DNA of 64,000 nt from Lytechinus variegatus (lineage: Eukaryota > Echinodermata > Echinoidea > Temnopleuroida > Toxopneustidae): contig NC_054752.1 of the NCBI RefSeq assembly GCF_018143015.1, positions 5,195,216 through 5,259,215 on the forward strand. The letters are read 5' to 3'. Below, piece by piece: positions 47,451 to 58,837 of this stretch (the first letter of the stretch is position 1; the number at the start of each line of letters is the position of its first letter). The position numbers were made by a program, and so were the translations under genes. The notes beneath the pieces were generated by a model. The model saw only the letters and a list, made by a program, of their open reading frames with translations, had not been told where the DNA came from and made no database searches.

Positions 47451-50039
47451 GCATGCAAGCAATTTTTTTCTCTCGCACTTAAGCCAAATTCTAAAATTTG
47501 TTTATTTAACATAGAAAATGTTAACAGGAAAAAATGTTTGATGGTGTAATCCTGAAAGTTGTGTTTAAATAGAGTAGATAATCTAAATAAAAAAGTTAAT
47601 GATAAATTACTCATCTTGGTCTTGTGATGGCAATATTATCGATTGAGTTGTGTAATGAAAACCAATGTATTTAATTACTTTAAATAGAAAGGGCTACAAT
47701 GCATTCAGCTCTTGCAGGTTCTTTTGTTTAGGTCCAGGTTCTAATAACAGGTGGAATAAACACTTAACATTCCAAGACCCGCCCGAGGTCTGTTGATTGT
47801 ACAGTCATGACAGTGCACCTAATTGCCGTGCACAGAGAGTAGGATCACTTTCACTTTGTTACTCTTTGAGAGAGGTTGTGTTCTGAGGAGCAAGCAAGAA
47901 ATGACACACAGTTTTAATTAATTTTGGAGTTTTTACTACCCATAATGATGTGAGTCTATTTTATATTTTATCAGTATATTTCAGCTTAAAAAAGGAGAAT
48001 TATTAGATTCTTCAATCTAAAAGGTTATTTTGACTGAATTTTGATCCAGATTTTGTTGTAATAATTCAATCAGCTTGTTTTCTTTAACTTTAATAGGCAT
48101 AATTGTACGTTGTGAGCTTTTTTATCACTTTCCGGCTTTAAATAATAAAGCAGTGATGAAATGGTTGTATTTCAATATTTTCCAGGAGTGAATTTATGTC
48201 AATTTTTCAAGGATTGATACATTTATGCTAATGAATTAATACTATCTAGATAATCTTTTGATGCTTATTAAATTATATGAAAGACATGTATTGATCAAAT
48301 GATTTATAAATCATTGAAATTTACAAACTAGTTTTTGTCATTATAGACAATGGGAATTTATTTTAATTTTCAAGGGTCCTTCGGTCAGGGAGCTGTTACC
48401 AAGGACATCCATTTTATTTTTGGGCTACACCAATAGATGTCTTCAGTTTTCGTCAGCCCTGAGCCAAGACCATAATGTCCTGAGTTTTCAACCCTGAGTT
48501 CTGCTTAAGTTCTGCTTGACGTCATGCGACAGGTCGAAAGCGCCTAGACTTTGGTGACGCCATTCTTCGACAGACTTCGTGGATCTCCGATAACCCCCGA
48601 CACACGTCATTCTACGTCATCAGTTTTCAAGGTCATCGGAGACCCGCTACTTCAGTCGACTTGTCACAATTTTTTCATCGACATCATATGGACTGCATCC
48701 ACGATTAATCAGGGAGGTCATTTAATTTAATGAACCCTTAATATTGTCCGGACAAATTCTTATTTCTCCCATCCATTACATTTTTTTTATTCCAAAAATG
48801 AAATTCTAAATTGATAAAATCAAACTTAACTTTGTTTTTCTTTTGGAAGCCAATACCATTTATATTTATAATATATAGTATACAGGTTAGGTAGAGACAT
48901 GCAGTCGAGATTGTTGAGGAAGGGGAATCGGACGAGCATCTGGTCGACATGGTCGAAGAGGAAAGGGACAGATGCCAGATGAGAGAGGAATATAACAGGA
49001 TATGGTGTAAAATATCACACTTGTGTAGGTTATTTAGAAAAAAAAATTTTACACTTTTGTAAGTACTGATAAACTCCCGCCTTCTTTAGACCTTTCATGA
49101 GCCTAAATGACATGAAAGGTGACCTTGGCATGTGTTTTATTTTTGTATAAATGTACATTCCATTTTCCATAAGCGTTAGTTTGATACCATAGGGTATATG
49201 TTAATTTCGTATACTAGACATGCTAGATAAGAGATTAATGAGAATTAAGAGGCTGACCTATGTGAAAATGACCTATGTGAAAAGGACGGTCAGAAAACGA
49301 AGTTGTCCCTGTCAGATTCAAGATTCAAGGAGTTTATTTCATTTCCATGACAAATATAAATCAAATACAGATAAAAGTCAAAGTATGAGTACAAGATTAA
49401 TTTTACCTCAACATAATTTTATAATAAAAGCTTGTATAATATAGTATTAAACGTGTACGGAAAGGAGGGGATCCACTAAGACGCATTGACTGTAGAGCGT
49501 GGATCCCTTAAAGCGAGTTGAAGAAATAATTTGTTTTAAGCTATTGAGTAAAGGCTAAGTAATAACTGTTAATGAAATGTGGAAATTCATTCGATTGTAC
49601 AAATATAAAATATTATATACTGTGAAAGTAAAATGTGATAAATATAATAGGAAAAATATCTTAAAGAAAAAATGAAATGATATGGAAATGGAAATATGAT
49701 GGTGACAGAAGTACGGTACGACATGCACTATTAAAGACACGCAAATACGAAACAAAGAAGAAAACAAAAGAATACAAATTAGAGGATGGAGGAGAGAGTG
49801 AAGAAATAGGCTGACCGATATTAAGAGAGGGTGAGAGAGAGTGTGTGTGACTGGGAGGGAGGCAGACAGACATAGATAGATGAACAGACAGACACACGTA
49901 GGGAGAGAGAGATTCTAAATATACATGTCCTCAACATTACTATCAGCCAAAAATACATTTAATGCTCAACTTGTAACTATTCCAAACATGGGAAAGTCCG
50001 CACTATATGTTGCATTGCTTACATCTGTGGCCTAACTTG

Positions 50040-50560
50040 AACTTTCATGACCTTAAATGACCTTTAATTGGTCGGAACGCAATCTAAATGCGATGTGATT
50101 CGTATATATGGATTTGAATTTGCATTTGCTATAATTTGATATCACAGATGATATGTTTATCCCGCTCAATAAAATAGGAATGTAGGAAAGTTTGTGTGGT
50201 TTATGAAGTCAGAAAAAAATCCTCAAAATGCCAAGGTCGCACCCATGGAATTGATATGTAGATTGTCAACTTAATTTTAAGCCAATAATGCACATAGTAC
50301 CTAGCTTGTATTAAAACACGATATTTTTCGCCTTATGTGTATCATTTTTAATGCAATTTGTCATTTTATGACCTTAAATGACCTCTAATTGAAAACTGCG
50401 TGATTTAAATGCACAGTGATTTTTGCATTTGATTTTTCATTAGCTTTAATTTGGAACCAAACATGACATGTTTCTTTCGTAGAATATGAAAATCATATTT
50501 AAGAGGTGTGTAAAGAAGAAGTTGGCGTGGCCTAGGACCTCAATTTAAAAGAAAAGCCCA
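50040..50560. repeat. About 320-bp tandem repeat with TGACCTTAAATGACCT
   Basis: Two diverged units start near 50040 and 50360, each opening with ATGACCTTAAATGACCT and ending near a CAAAGTTTGTGTGG- or GTGTGTAAAG-like phrase. A weaker third relative may lie near 49088-49135. Confidence 0.6.
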
Positions 50561-50629
50561 AGGGTGCCCAAGTGGCACCCGTCGGATTCTTGAAGTAAAC
50601 TACTTACTACTTTCGTAAAAAAAGTACTA

Positions 50630-50870
50630 TGAATGCTACGAACACTACTAATAACAATAATACTACACTCCTTTCAATACTACTATACTGTTACTACTTC
50701 TAATTCTACTACTAATATTACTATTGCTAGGAGTAGTATAGTAGTAGTAGTAGTTAAAGTTGCACTACTAGTAGTAGTACTACTACTACTACTTCTACTA
50801 CTACTATTAGGCATTGCTGTTACTTCTACTTATATACTACTCTACTTCTTCTACTCTCTACTACTGCTAT
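50630..50870. repeat. TAC/GTA trinucleotide-rich tract
   Basis: Imperfect (CTA)n on the plus strand flanks a (GTA)n block near 50735-50755 and 50768-50780, so the two strands of the repeat are inverted within 150 bp and could fold back. Confidence 0.85.
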
Positions 50871-51800
50871 GTTAAAGAAAAACATATGGCTAACCAGGAA
50901 TAGTTGGAATTAAATGGAGCCATCAACAGATAGCTCCATGCTTGGAAGTAAGAACATATAACTATACAAAAAATACTCATTGAATCAGGAATGTAGATCA
51001 AGATGTATATTTTGGAATTACTTACCAATATCTAAAATGATACACCTCCGGTTTTACTACCGAGGAACAACCCAGTCAATGTTGTGCACTGGACCTCAAG
51101 TTGGAGTCGCATAGAGCAGTGTATTGTTGGAGATCGGACTAAAATTGTGCACATCCTGACAACATAGATCCGTGCACATGTAGCTTTATGCGATAGTAAC
51201 ACTATATATATAGTTGTTATATCAAAAGCTTCACCGTAAGTGGATATCTTGGACTTGTCAGGTTAAAGTATCCAACTTAAAAAGCTTTTAATTGTAAATT
51301 GCAAGCCATACAAAGTATTAAAAGATATGAAGCGAAATAAATCAATGTTGTCAGAACCCACGCAAAACTAAAAGCGCCCGAATCTAAGACTACATGTATA
51401 CTAGTGGGAATTCCCAGTGACCTCCCACTCGGGGATTCCCCCATTTCTGCGCACGCTCATGCACGCACGCTCATTTTGATTGAGGTCAACACCAAAGGAA
51501 AGAAGAATTTGTGGGTTCCAATATTAATCGATTTGTCCTATTGCTTAATTCATTAAGGCGGCAGTTTGTAGATCGAAAGTACCATGCGTTAGAGAAATTA
51601 AAGATTTCATACCGTTTCATTATAATCATAAACCTGATATTCATACAATCTCGTGTAGGGTCGACAGACAACATTAAAACCATCCTAACGATGCTCGTAA
51701 AAATGACTAAGTTGTTCGTATTATTCGACCCCCCCCCAAAAAAAAAAAAACGCCGTACGAATTAGGGAATGGTCTTTGTAATGTTTTTAATGTATATATA

Positions 51801-52622
51801 CAGTGCATCCCAGAAAAAAAAAATCAAAACCGAGATTTAGCGATGATTTATCATAACTTAATCATAAATAAAATAGACAAATGACCTACCAATGGAAAAA
51901 GCTTATAGAATCTCCTCTTTCATCTGCTATTACTAAAATTATTTCTCATTCACGCATGAGTGCGCAAAAACGATTTGAAAAGGGGATACCAAAAAGTCAC
52001 TTGGCGGACCGTATCTGGTTTTCAACAGAAATCCTTATTTTTAAAAAGTTCAATATCTGCTCTTTATTTCGATACCTCAATTACAGAAAATAGTCAAGAA
52101 ATAACAAAGTTCTTGTTATTTGAAATAAGGCTTGAATTTCAACAAATTTATAAAATGAAGAGGTTTTACAGGCTAGCGTTCAAACTCACTCGACACTCGG
52201 TTTTGTTGACGATCAGCCATGTATTAACTCTTTTGTTACCGTGCGATAGCTTCTGTGGTAAACCGGTGAAAACACGTGTATTTAATAAAATTATGGAAAT
52301 ACAAGCATTGTTTCGAGGGATCATTACTTTTTAATTTCTTGACTATTTTCTGTGATTAAGGTATTAAAGAAAAGATCAGATATTGAATTATTTAGTCATG
52401 TGATTTCCTTTTGAAATTCAAATACCCCCGCCAAATGAGCTTTTGTCATTTTTTTTCGAATTGCTTTTACTCACTCATGCGTGAATGAGGAATAATAGTA
52501 CTACCAATTGAGAGAAGAGATTCTCAGCTTTCCATTGGTAGGTCATTTGTTTATTTTATTCATGATTAAGTTATGATAAATCATCGCTAAATCTCGGTTT
52601 CGTTTTTTTCTGGGACGCACTT
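51801..52622. mobile_element. Mariner-like inverted-repeat MITE, long arms
   Basis: Flanked by TA (51799-51800, 52623-52624). Ends CAGTGCATCCCAGAAAAAA and the inverted AAGTGCGTCCCAGAAAAAA. Inverted similarity continues about 200 bp (ACCGAGATTTAGCGATGATT, ATGACCTACCAATGGAAA, TCATTCACGCATGAGTG). Open frames inside (to 124 codons) are not transposase-like. TA target and long arms suggest a Tc1/mariner-type non-autonomous element. Confidence 0.82.
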
Positions 52623-52734
52623 TATAATGTAGGCCCTAATTTGAATGAATTTGCGTTCTTGTGACATTGAATCAAATAACAATTGGCCAAACCCTAAAAA
52701 AATGCAAACAGAAATATAAAGACCCCCCCAAAAA

Positions 52735-52757
52735 AACAAACAAACAAACAAACAAAT
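52735..52757. repeat. (AAAC)n microsatellite
   Basis: Short run of CAAA units in otherwise AT-rich sequence (52625-52919) with no gene. Confidence 0.8.
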
Positions 52758-53096
52758 ACCCTAAACGTTATTCACGCAAGTCATGACGATACACTATGTT
52801 TCGTGTACCATGTGTACTACAAAGCATTTATTCTCAAACATTTCCTCGTCAATATTATTTTTTTAACTAATCACATAGAGCATACCAAAGTAAGACGACA
52901 ATAATAATTACAAATACTTTTGGAGGTCAAAGCATTTACATGGCTGTTCTGCTTCGCCATTCTAGAATATCGTCACTGGAAAACACCTCGAGTTGCGCAT
53001 TTTCGCTATTTTGCATTCACACGCGTTCCTGTGATCAATCGAGTGACGCGTCACTCGATTGATCACAGATATGAAGCAAAATGCGAGCGTGTGAAT

Positions 53097-54184
53097 ATGG
53101 AAGCTTAAAAGTGCCACCGAGATGTTGAGATAATTATCTCATCATGTTGACATCTTGTAGAAGAGATGATGAGATGACAAGATCCCGGATCTCATCATGT
53201 TGACATCTTGTAGAAGAGATGATGAGATGACAAGATCCCGGATCTCATCATGTTGACATCTTGTAGAAGAGATGATGAGATGACAAGATCCCGGATCTCA
53301 TCATGTCAACATCTTTTAGAAGAGATGATGAGATGACAAGATCCCGGATCTCATCATGTCAACATCTTTTAGAAGAGATGATGAGATGACAAGATCCCGG
53401 AACTCATCATGTCAACATCTTTTAGAAGAGATGATGAGATGACAAGATCTTGGATCTCGTCATGTCTACATCTTTAAGAAGAGATGTTGAGATGACAAGA
53501 TCCCGGGATCTCGTCATGTCGTCATCTTTTAGTAGAGATGATGAGATGACAAGATCTCGGATCTCGTCATGTCGACATCTTGTAGAAGAGATGATTAGAT
53601 GACATGATCATGGATCGAAGATCTTGTCATCTGACCATTTCTTCTGAAAGATGTCGACATGACGAGATCCGAGATCTTGTCATCTCATCATCTCTACTAA
53701 AAGATGTTGACATGATGAGATCCGGGATCTTGTCATCTCAACATCTCTTCTAAAAGATGTCAACATGATGAGATCCGAGATCTTGTCATCTCATCATCTC
53801 TTCTAACAGATGTTGACATGATGAGATCCGGGATCTTGTCATCTCAACATCTCTTCTAAAAGATGTCAACATGATGAGATCCGGGATCTTGTCATCTCAT
53901 CATCTCGTCCAAAAGATGTTGACATGATGAGATACGGGATCTTGTCATCTCATCATCTCTTCTACAAGATGTCAACATGATGAGATCCGGGATCTTGTCA
54001 TCTCATCATCTCTTCTTAAAGATGTTGACATGATGAGATCCAGGATCTTGTCATCTCATCATCTCTTCTTAAAGATGTCGACATGATGAGATCTGGGATC
54101 TCGTCATCTTATCCTTTGCTATCAAGATGTCGACTTCCCGAGATAATTATCTCAACATCTCGGTGGCACTTTTAAGCTTCCATA
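53097..54184. mobile_element. Foldback element made of inverted 53-bp tandem repeats
   Basis: The outer ends GGAAGCTTAAAAGTGCCACC and the exact complement flank about nine 53-bp repeats in one orientation (to about 53635) and about nine in the other. TGTGAAT is duplicated outside (53090-53096, 54185-54191), and the gene C flank (about 40108-40120) is the empty site. The unit is itself rich in the half-palindromes GATGAGATGACAAGATC and GATCTCATCATGT. Non-coding; like the TU-like element in architecture but unrelated in sequence. Confidence 0.9.
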
Positions 54185-54546
54185 TGTGAATCCCCTCCTA
54201 GAACCATAAGCAATTGATTTCGCTATAACTTGACACATAATCAAGTTGCTAAGCATTTTAGACTTCAATGTTTTATCACTTGTTTGTATCCAGACGCAAG
54301 AAGGGGGGGGGGGGTACAGGCATAGGGGAGCGCACCTAGGCCCATACAAATATTTGTTTCCACGCGGAGGCCTATATGTTTTCTTCTAAAAAAAATATTT
54401 TCGAGGCTTGTCAATTAATAGCAATATCTTACTGATTGTATTCAATTTGGTTAAAAACACAACAAAATGTCTCCCATTTAAATTGATGAAAAATGATACT
54501 GTTTGAACATAAAATTAACAAATAAAGAAAATTGTGTTTTTTAACG

Positions 54547-54651
54547 CATCCGATGGCTGGAGCACTCTTCCTGGCCGCCTTGGTTGCCAACTGCCTTTGG
54601 GGGAGCCTTGCCTCCGGTAGATTTGCGAGCCGTCTGCTTGGTGCGTGCCAT
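54547..54651 (-). pseudogene. Histone H3 5' gene fragment (pseudogene)
   Basis: From the ATG at 54649-54651 the minus strand encodes MARTKQTARKSTGGKAP, exactly the H3 tail. Then Arg17 is Pro and a 1-bp insertion shifts the frame; in the shifted frame QLATKAARKSAPA follows, again H3. Similarity ends at about residue 33. About 20 nt of plausible H3 leader (CATCAGACAAGTAACCAACC) precede the ATG. The C flank lacks this segment, and short similar phrases (GTGTTTTTT and GTGTTCTT) bound the insert of roughly 165 bp. There is no poly-A and no full gene, so it is captured filler or a truncated copy, not a working histone gene. Confidence 0.93.
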
Positions 54652-54798
54652 GGTTGGTTACTTGTCTGATGGTAAGTCTGCGAATCGAATGTAGAAACTA
54701 TATGTGTTCTTAACGATCAGGTAAGTCATCTACAGCATAATAATGAAGATGCACTCTGACCAGTTAAACTGAGGAGAATATAAGGCAATTCGTGATCT

Positions 54799-54980
54799 AC
54801 GCACACTTTAAAAATTCCAGTGTTAAATCAACATTTCCAAATGTTAATCCAACCTTGTATAAAGCTATATCCAACATCTTAAATGTTGGGTAGAACCATT
54901 TAAAGTGGTAAATGCAACAATTAGAAAATCTTGTCACTCCTCCAACCTTTCAAATGTTAAGTTAAATATTTTGTTTTTAG
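54799..54980. mobile_element. Small MITE with GCACTCTAAAA-like ends
   Basis: Absent from the gene C flank (about 40545). Left end GCACACTTTAAAAATTC, right end inverted GCACTCTAAAAACAAAA, with a repeated inverted AACATTT/AAATGTT core. Non-coding. Boundaries are accurate to a few bases. Confidence 0.65.
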
Positions 54981-55609
54981 AGTGCTGCATATATCATATT
55001 TAATAATAACTTTTAGCGTTCTCAATGTCTGGATTTTAAAAAGAGCAACCAATACCGATCCCGAATGAAACATCGACGTCACTACAATCAAAGACATGCG
55101 CAAAGGTGTACTTTACAGGAGGTGAAGGCCGCACACCGCTAGGTTCCGATCATACAGGGGAGTTCCCTTGGACCGTATCCGTAAAATGACGTCATTCATA
55201 GAAATTAATTCATGTAAAATCCATGATACACTTTTGATACATTTCTATCACATTCACATGAAGTATGACTATTACTGCTTCAGATAAGTAAAGTAGTATC
55301 ATTTGATCTCTTTAGTATTTAATAGGGACGTTGTTAGTTCCCCGAACTGATAAACATACCATCATATTATTAGAAAATGAAGGATATTTTATTATTTCTA
55401 AGTGACAAAGGTATGAATCGTGGCCGTATAAACACTTATTTTTGTGATTTTATCAATTATCATGTTTAGCACATGAGCCTATGGATAGTTAGTGGTGTGT
55501 TGCCTGAACTAAAACGCTGAAACTAAAGATATCTGTTTGGGGCGATATCGTCAAGTATCGTCTACGACCACTTGGTCTCATTCATTATTTTATTATTTGA
55601 TATTTAAAG

Positions 55610-56420
55610 AGTTTAGTTGCAAAAGGGGTTAGGTCCACTTTGGACCATTCCGAGAAAAACATGTTTTTATTCTCACTCATTGCAATATTCTTGTGAGAAA
55701 CTAAATTGTAATGATGTACTACCCTATCATGTGAACGTAAGATTGGGTATAAAAAACAAATCTACCTGTCTTTAATTTTTTCATGCATATTTTTTTTTTA
55801 AATAACACTGTGGACCTTACCCCTTTGGCAAGTAAACTGAAAAAAAAATCCAATTTCTTTTGAATAAAGAAGTTATTTTTCTTTGCCACCTTCATTGACG
55901 TTTTAATTTGAATTTCAAATTTTCTTTGGTATCATGAGAGTGACTAAAAATGTAGAGGTTTAGAGACAGAGAACCATAAAATTTACGAAGAATGGACCTA
56001 ACCCCTTTTCACAAATGAGTTCTTCAGAAGAGTTTGGATGCAAAAGGGGTTAGGTCCACTCCAAGAAATTTTTTTTTTTTTAATTCCCCATGTTGCAATA
56101 TTTTTATGCGAAACTGAATTTCCATGATACCCCAACATGAGAACATAAAATTGGGTATAAAAAATGTACCTGTCTTCATGTTTTCTAAGATATTCTTTTC
56201 TAAAAAAATATAGATGTGGACCTAACCCCTTTTGCAACTAAGCTGAAATGGACCTAACCCCTTATGAAAAAAGTGATATTTCTTTGCCATTTTAGTTCAA
56301 TTTTGAATAGTAATTTCAACTTTTCTTTGGTATTATAGAGCTACTAAAAATCTATACATTGATACATAAAAATCTAATTTGATGAAAAATGGACCTAACC
56401 CCTTTTGTAAGTGAGCTCTT
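55610..56420. repeat. Region with repeated GGACCTAACCCCTTTT motif (D copy)
   Basis: TTGCAAAAGGGGTTAGGTCC near 55617 and 56039, and complements near 55993, 56216, 56248 and 56391. The surrounding sequence is an imperfect tandem duplication of about 420 bp. Confidence 0.75.
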
Positions 56421-57365
56421 CATTTTTTCATGTTAATTACATGTATGTTAGTTAAATGATAATGTGAACACATTAAATACCCTCGAAATAATGAAATCAA
56501 GTCAATGCTCATCATAATACGTAATATGTAATCCTGGGTTATCTACGAACAGGACCCCGTCTAACAAAGAGTTGCGACCAACTGCAACTATGGAAAGTCA
56601 GCAACATCAACACGTGAAATTAATGTCTCTTCAAAATGTTTCTTTGATATTTACGAATACATGCATCGTTGTGTTGACAATATGCGCTCCTATTTGTTTA
56701 CAAACTCACGGTACGTTGTACAGTTTTCATGTGTGAAAATTATAACACTAATTGATTTCAATATTGACATCAATCACAACTCTTTCTAAGTCGAGACTCA
56801 GAATATCAATATCCATTCTAGGCTAAGTTTACATTTACCTCATTTACCAGTTTTTGTCTAATTTCACGGTATGCTATATAATAATTATATCCACTTGGTC
56901 GACACCATTTAGGGTATATGATTAAATGAAATAATTAGGAATAAGATATTCATTTGGCAAACTACGACAAATAATGAATTACATGAAAACTGCAACCTAT
57001 CTGGAATTTAGACTAAATGACATTTAAGACCAAGTGACGATTGGACCAAACATGTACTAGACCAAATTTAAGGTAAGCCCATTGGGTTACATTTAATTAG
57101 AACCGTCAGCTTCCCACCCTCCCTTCGCTATACTCTCCTTCATTCATCCCTTCCCCTCCTCTGTCTATCCCTTCCTTTAACTCTGTGAAGTTTCTTCTCT
57201 GTTTCTGTGTTTCTCCTAAAGTTCATCTCTCGGCGTCTCTTGCCCTTTCCCTTCCTTTCTGTCTCTTTTACCCCATTTTTGCATCAATTCGTCATATATC
57301 TCTCTGCCACCCCCTTTTCAACTTGCCTTTGTTTCGTTTAGTGTGTCTATGTTCCCCTTTTGCCC

Positions 57366-57400
<35 letters not shown>

Positions 57401-57602
57401 CTTGCCTCTCTTCCTGTCAATTTTTATTGGTCACGTCTTTACTCCTGAAAAAAAACTACTCTATCAGGATTCTATGATGCGTGATGAAATTTTATTCAAA
57501 CAGAAACCTTTACATGACAATTATAAACGCTAAACAGCAAATGATGGTCGGATTATGCGTGTGAAAAAAAAACAGATTTTCAAGCTATCGCTAACACGTC
57601 AA

Positions 57603-58837
57603 CCAGGATGTCAAATTGTGCGGGAGCGGGGAGCACCGCTCCCAGGAAGCAACAGAAGAAATTGAGGAAATTGTGCCTTCATGAGAAAAAATAAAAATGG
57701 GAAAAGGGAGAAGAAAAAAAGAAGAGGAAAAGGAAGGAGAGGAAGAGGAAAAGAAAGAAAAGAGGAAGGCAAGAAAGGGGAAGAGGAGGAGGAGGAAAAA
57801 AGAAGAAAAGAGAAAACTTAGAAAAAAGTGCCATATTTTCATTCATTTAGTTACATCTAGACTAGCTTGCAAAACGTAGCAGAGTAATTCAGTAATACTG
57901 AGCACACTTAATCTGGATTTTTTTTTACATATTTTACCTTGCACTTGCACAGTGCCAGTGAGACTTAGAAAAAAGTGCCATATTTTCATTCATTTAGTTA
58001 CGTCTAGACTAGCTTGCAAAACGTAGCAGAGTAATTCAGTAATACTGAGCACACTTATTCTGGATTTTTTATACATATTTTACCTTGCACTTGCACAGTG
58101 CCAGTGAGGTGAGGACAGGTCTGAGTGTGGAAATTGAGTATAGGCGCAAAACAATGTTATTTATCTATCAATTGATACTTGAGATTCTGATATATATATC
58201 CGATATTATGTATCATGTAATAATAAGCATAAGCTAGTTTATATGACATGTACAAATGTATCATGTAAGCTAATTTGTGTTTGAAAAGCTGAGATTTATT
58301 ACATGTATCATCATGAATTTCATTTTTCATATTTTGAAAAAAAAGCAGTACACAATACATACGATTACAACTGTACAAAATTGCAAGGTCTATTTAAGCA
58401 TAAAGCAGTACAGAATAAATACTGTAAGTTTGTATCAGTAAGAAGTCCTAACGTCCAGGCTGGAAATGTGTATTGTACCTCTAGGTCTAAACGACCCAAC
58501 TCCATCATTAAACTTATAGTTTCTGATTGGGAATGGATCTTTCATCCATTTAGATGCTCAATTATATGCACTACCTGTAACAGTACAAAGCCAAAGTGAG
58601 TACTGAAAGTCTATACATAAGTTATCAAGTATTATTGGGGTGACTTTGTAACAGTACAACCATGTGAATATGTAACTCATGTTGTATCTTTCTCCACAAT
58701 GCGCAAAAATGTAGACATTTCAGAATAATGTTGATTATGAAAAATCAACCACAAGTGGTTGTTTTTTACCAGCTGATTGAGGAAACTTTGAGCTTCAAAA
58801 CTTGCTCCTGAGGAAGAAAAAATAATTTGACGCCCTG
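57603..58837. mobile_element. 1.2-kb hAT-type non-autonomous element
   Basis: Flanked by an 8-bp duplication CACGTCAA (57595-57602 and 58838-58845); the gene C flank is the empty site (about 42451-42458). Ends CCAGGATGTCAAATT and inverted GCAGGGCGTCAAATT fit hAT-type CAGGG-like termini. Contains a purine-rich tract (57697-57815) and a tandem duplication of about 146 bp (57817-57962, 57963-58108). No transposase frame; the open frame at 58303-58599 is not recognisable. Confidence 0.88.
57817..58108. repeat. Tandem duplication of about 146 bp
   Basis: Two nearly identical units running from CTTAGAAAAAAGTGCCA to GCACAGTGCCAGTGAG, inside the hAT-type element. Confidence 0.9.

Larger units (their letters stand above)
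47460..51790. other. Intergenic, no confident gene
   Basis: AT-rich unique sequence. On the plus strand 48896-49062 gives a short acidic frame (AVEIVEEGESDEHLVDMVEE and on) that looks coding-like, but it is bounded by stops 55 codons apart and could be a dead exon or element fragment. Near 49318 GATTCAAGATTCAAGGAG resembles the 3' tail of a retroelement. Two repeat features inside are listed separately. Confidence 0.4.

Noticed and set aside
51960..52334. Transposase in the TA-flanked element
   Set aside because: The 124-codon frame shows no DDE/D or helix-turn-helix pattern that I can recognise.
57697..57879. Lys/Glu-rich open frame
   Set aside because: Purine-rich low-complexity tract inside a hAT-type element.
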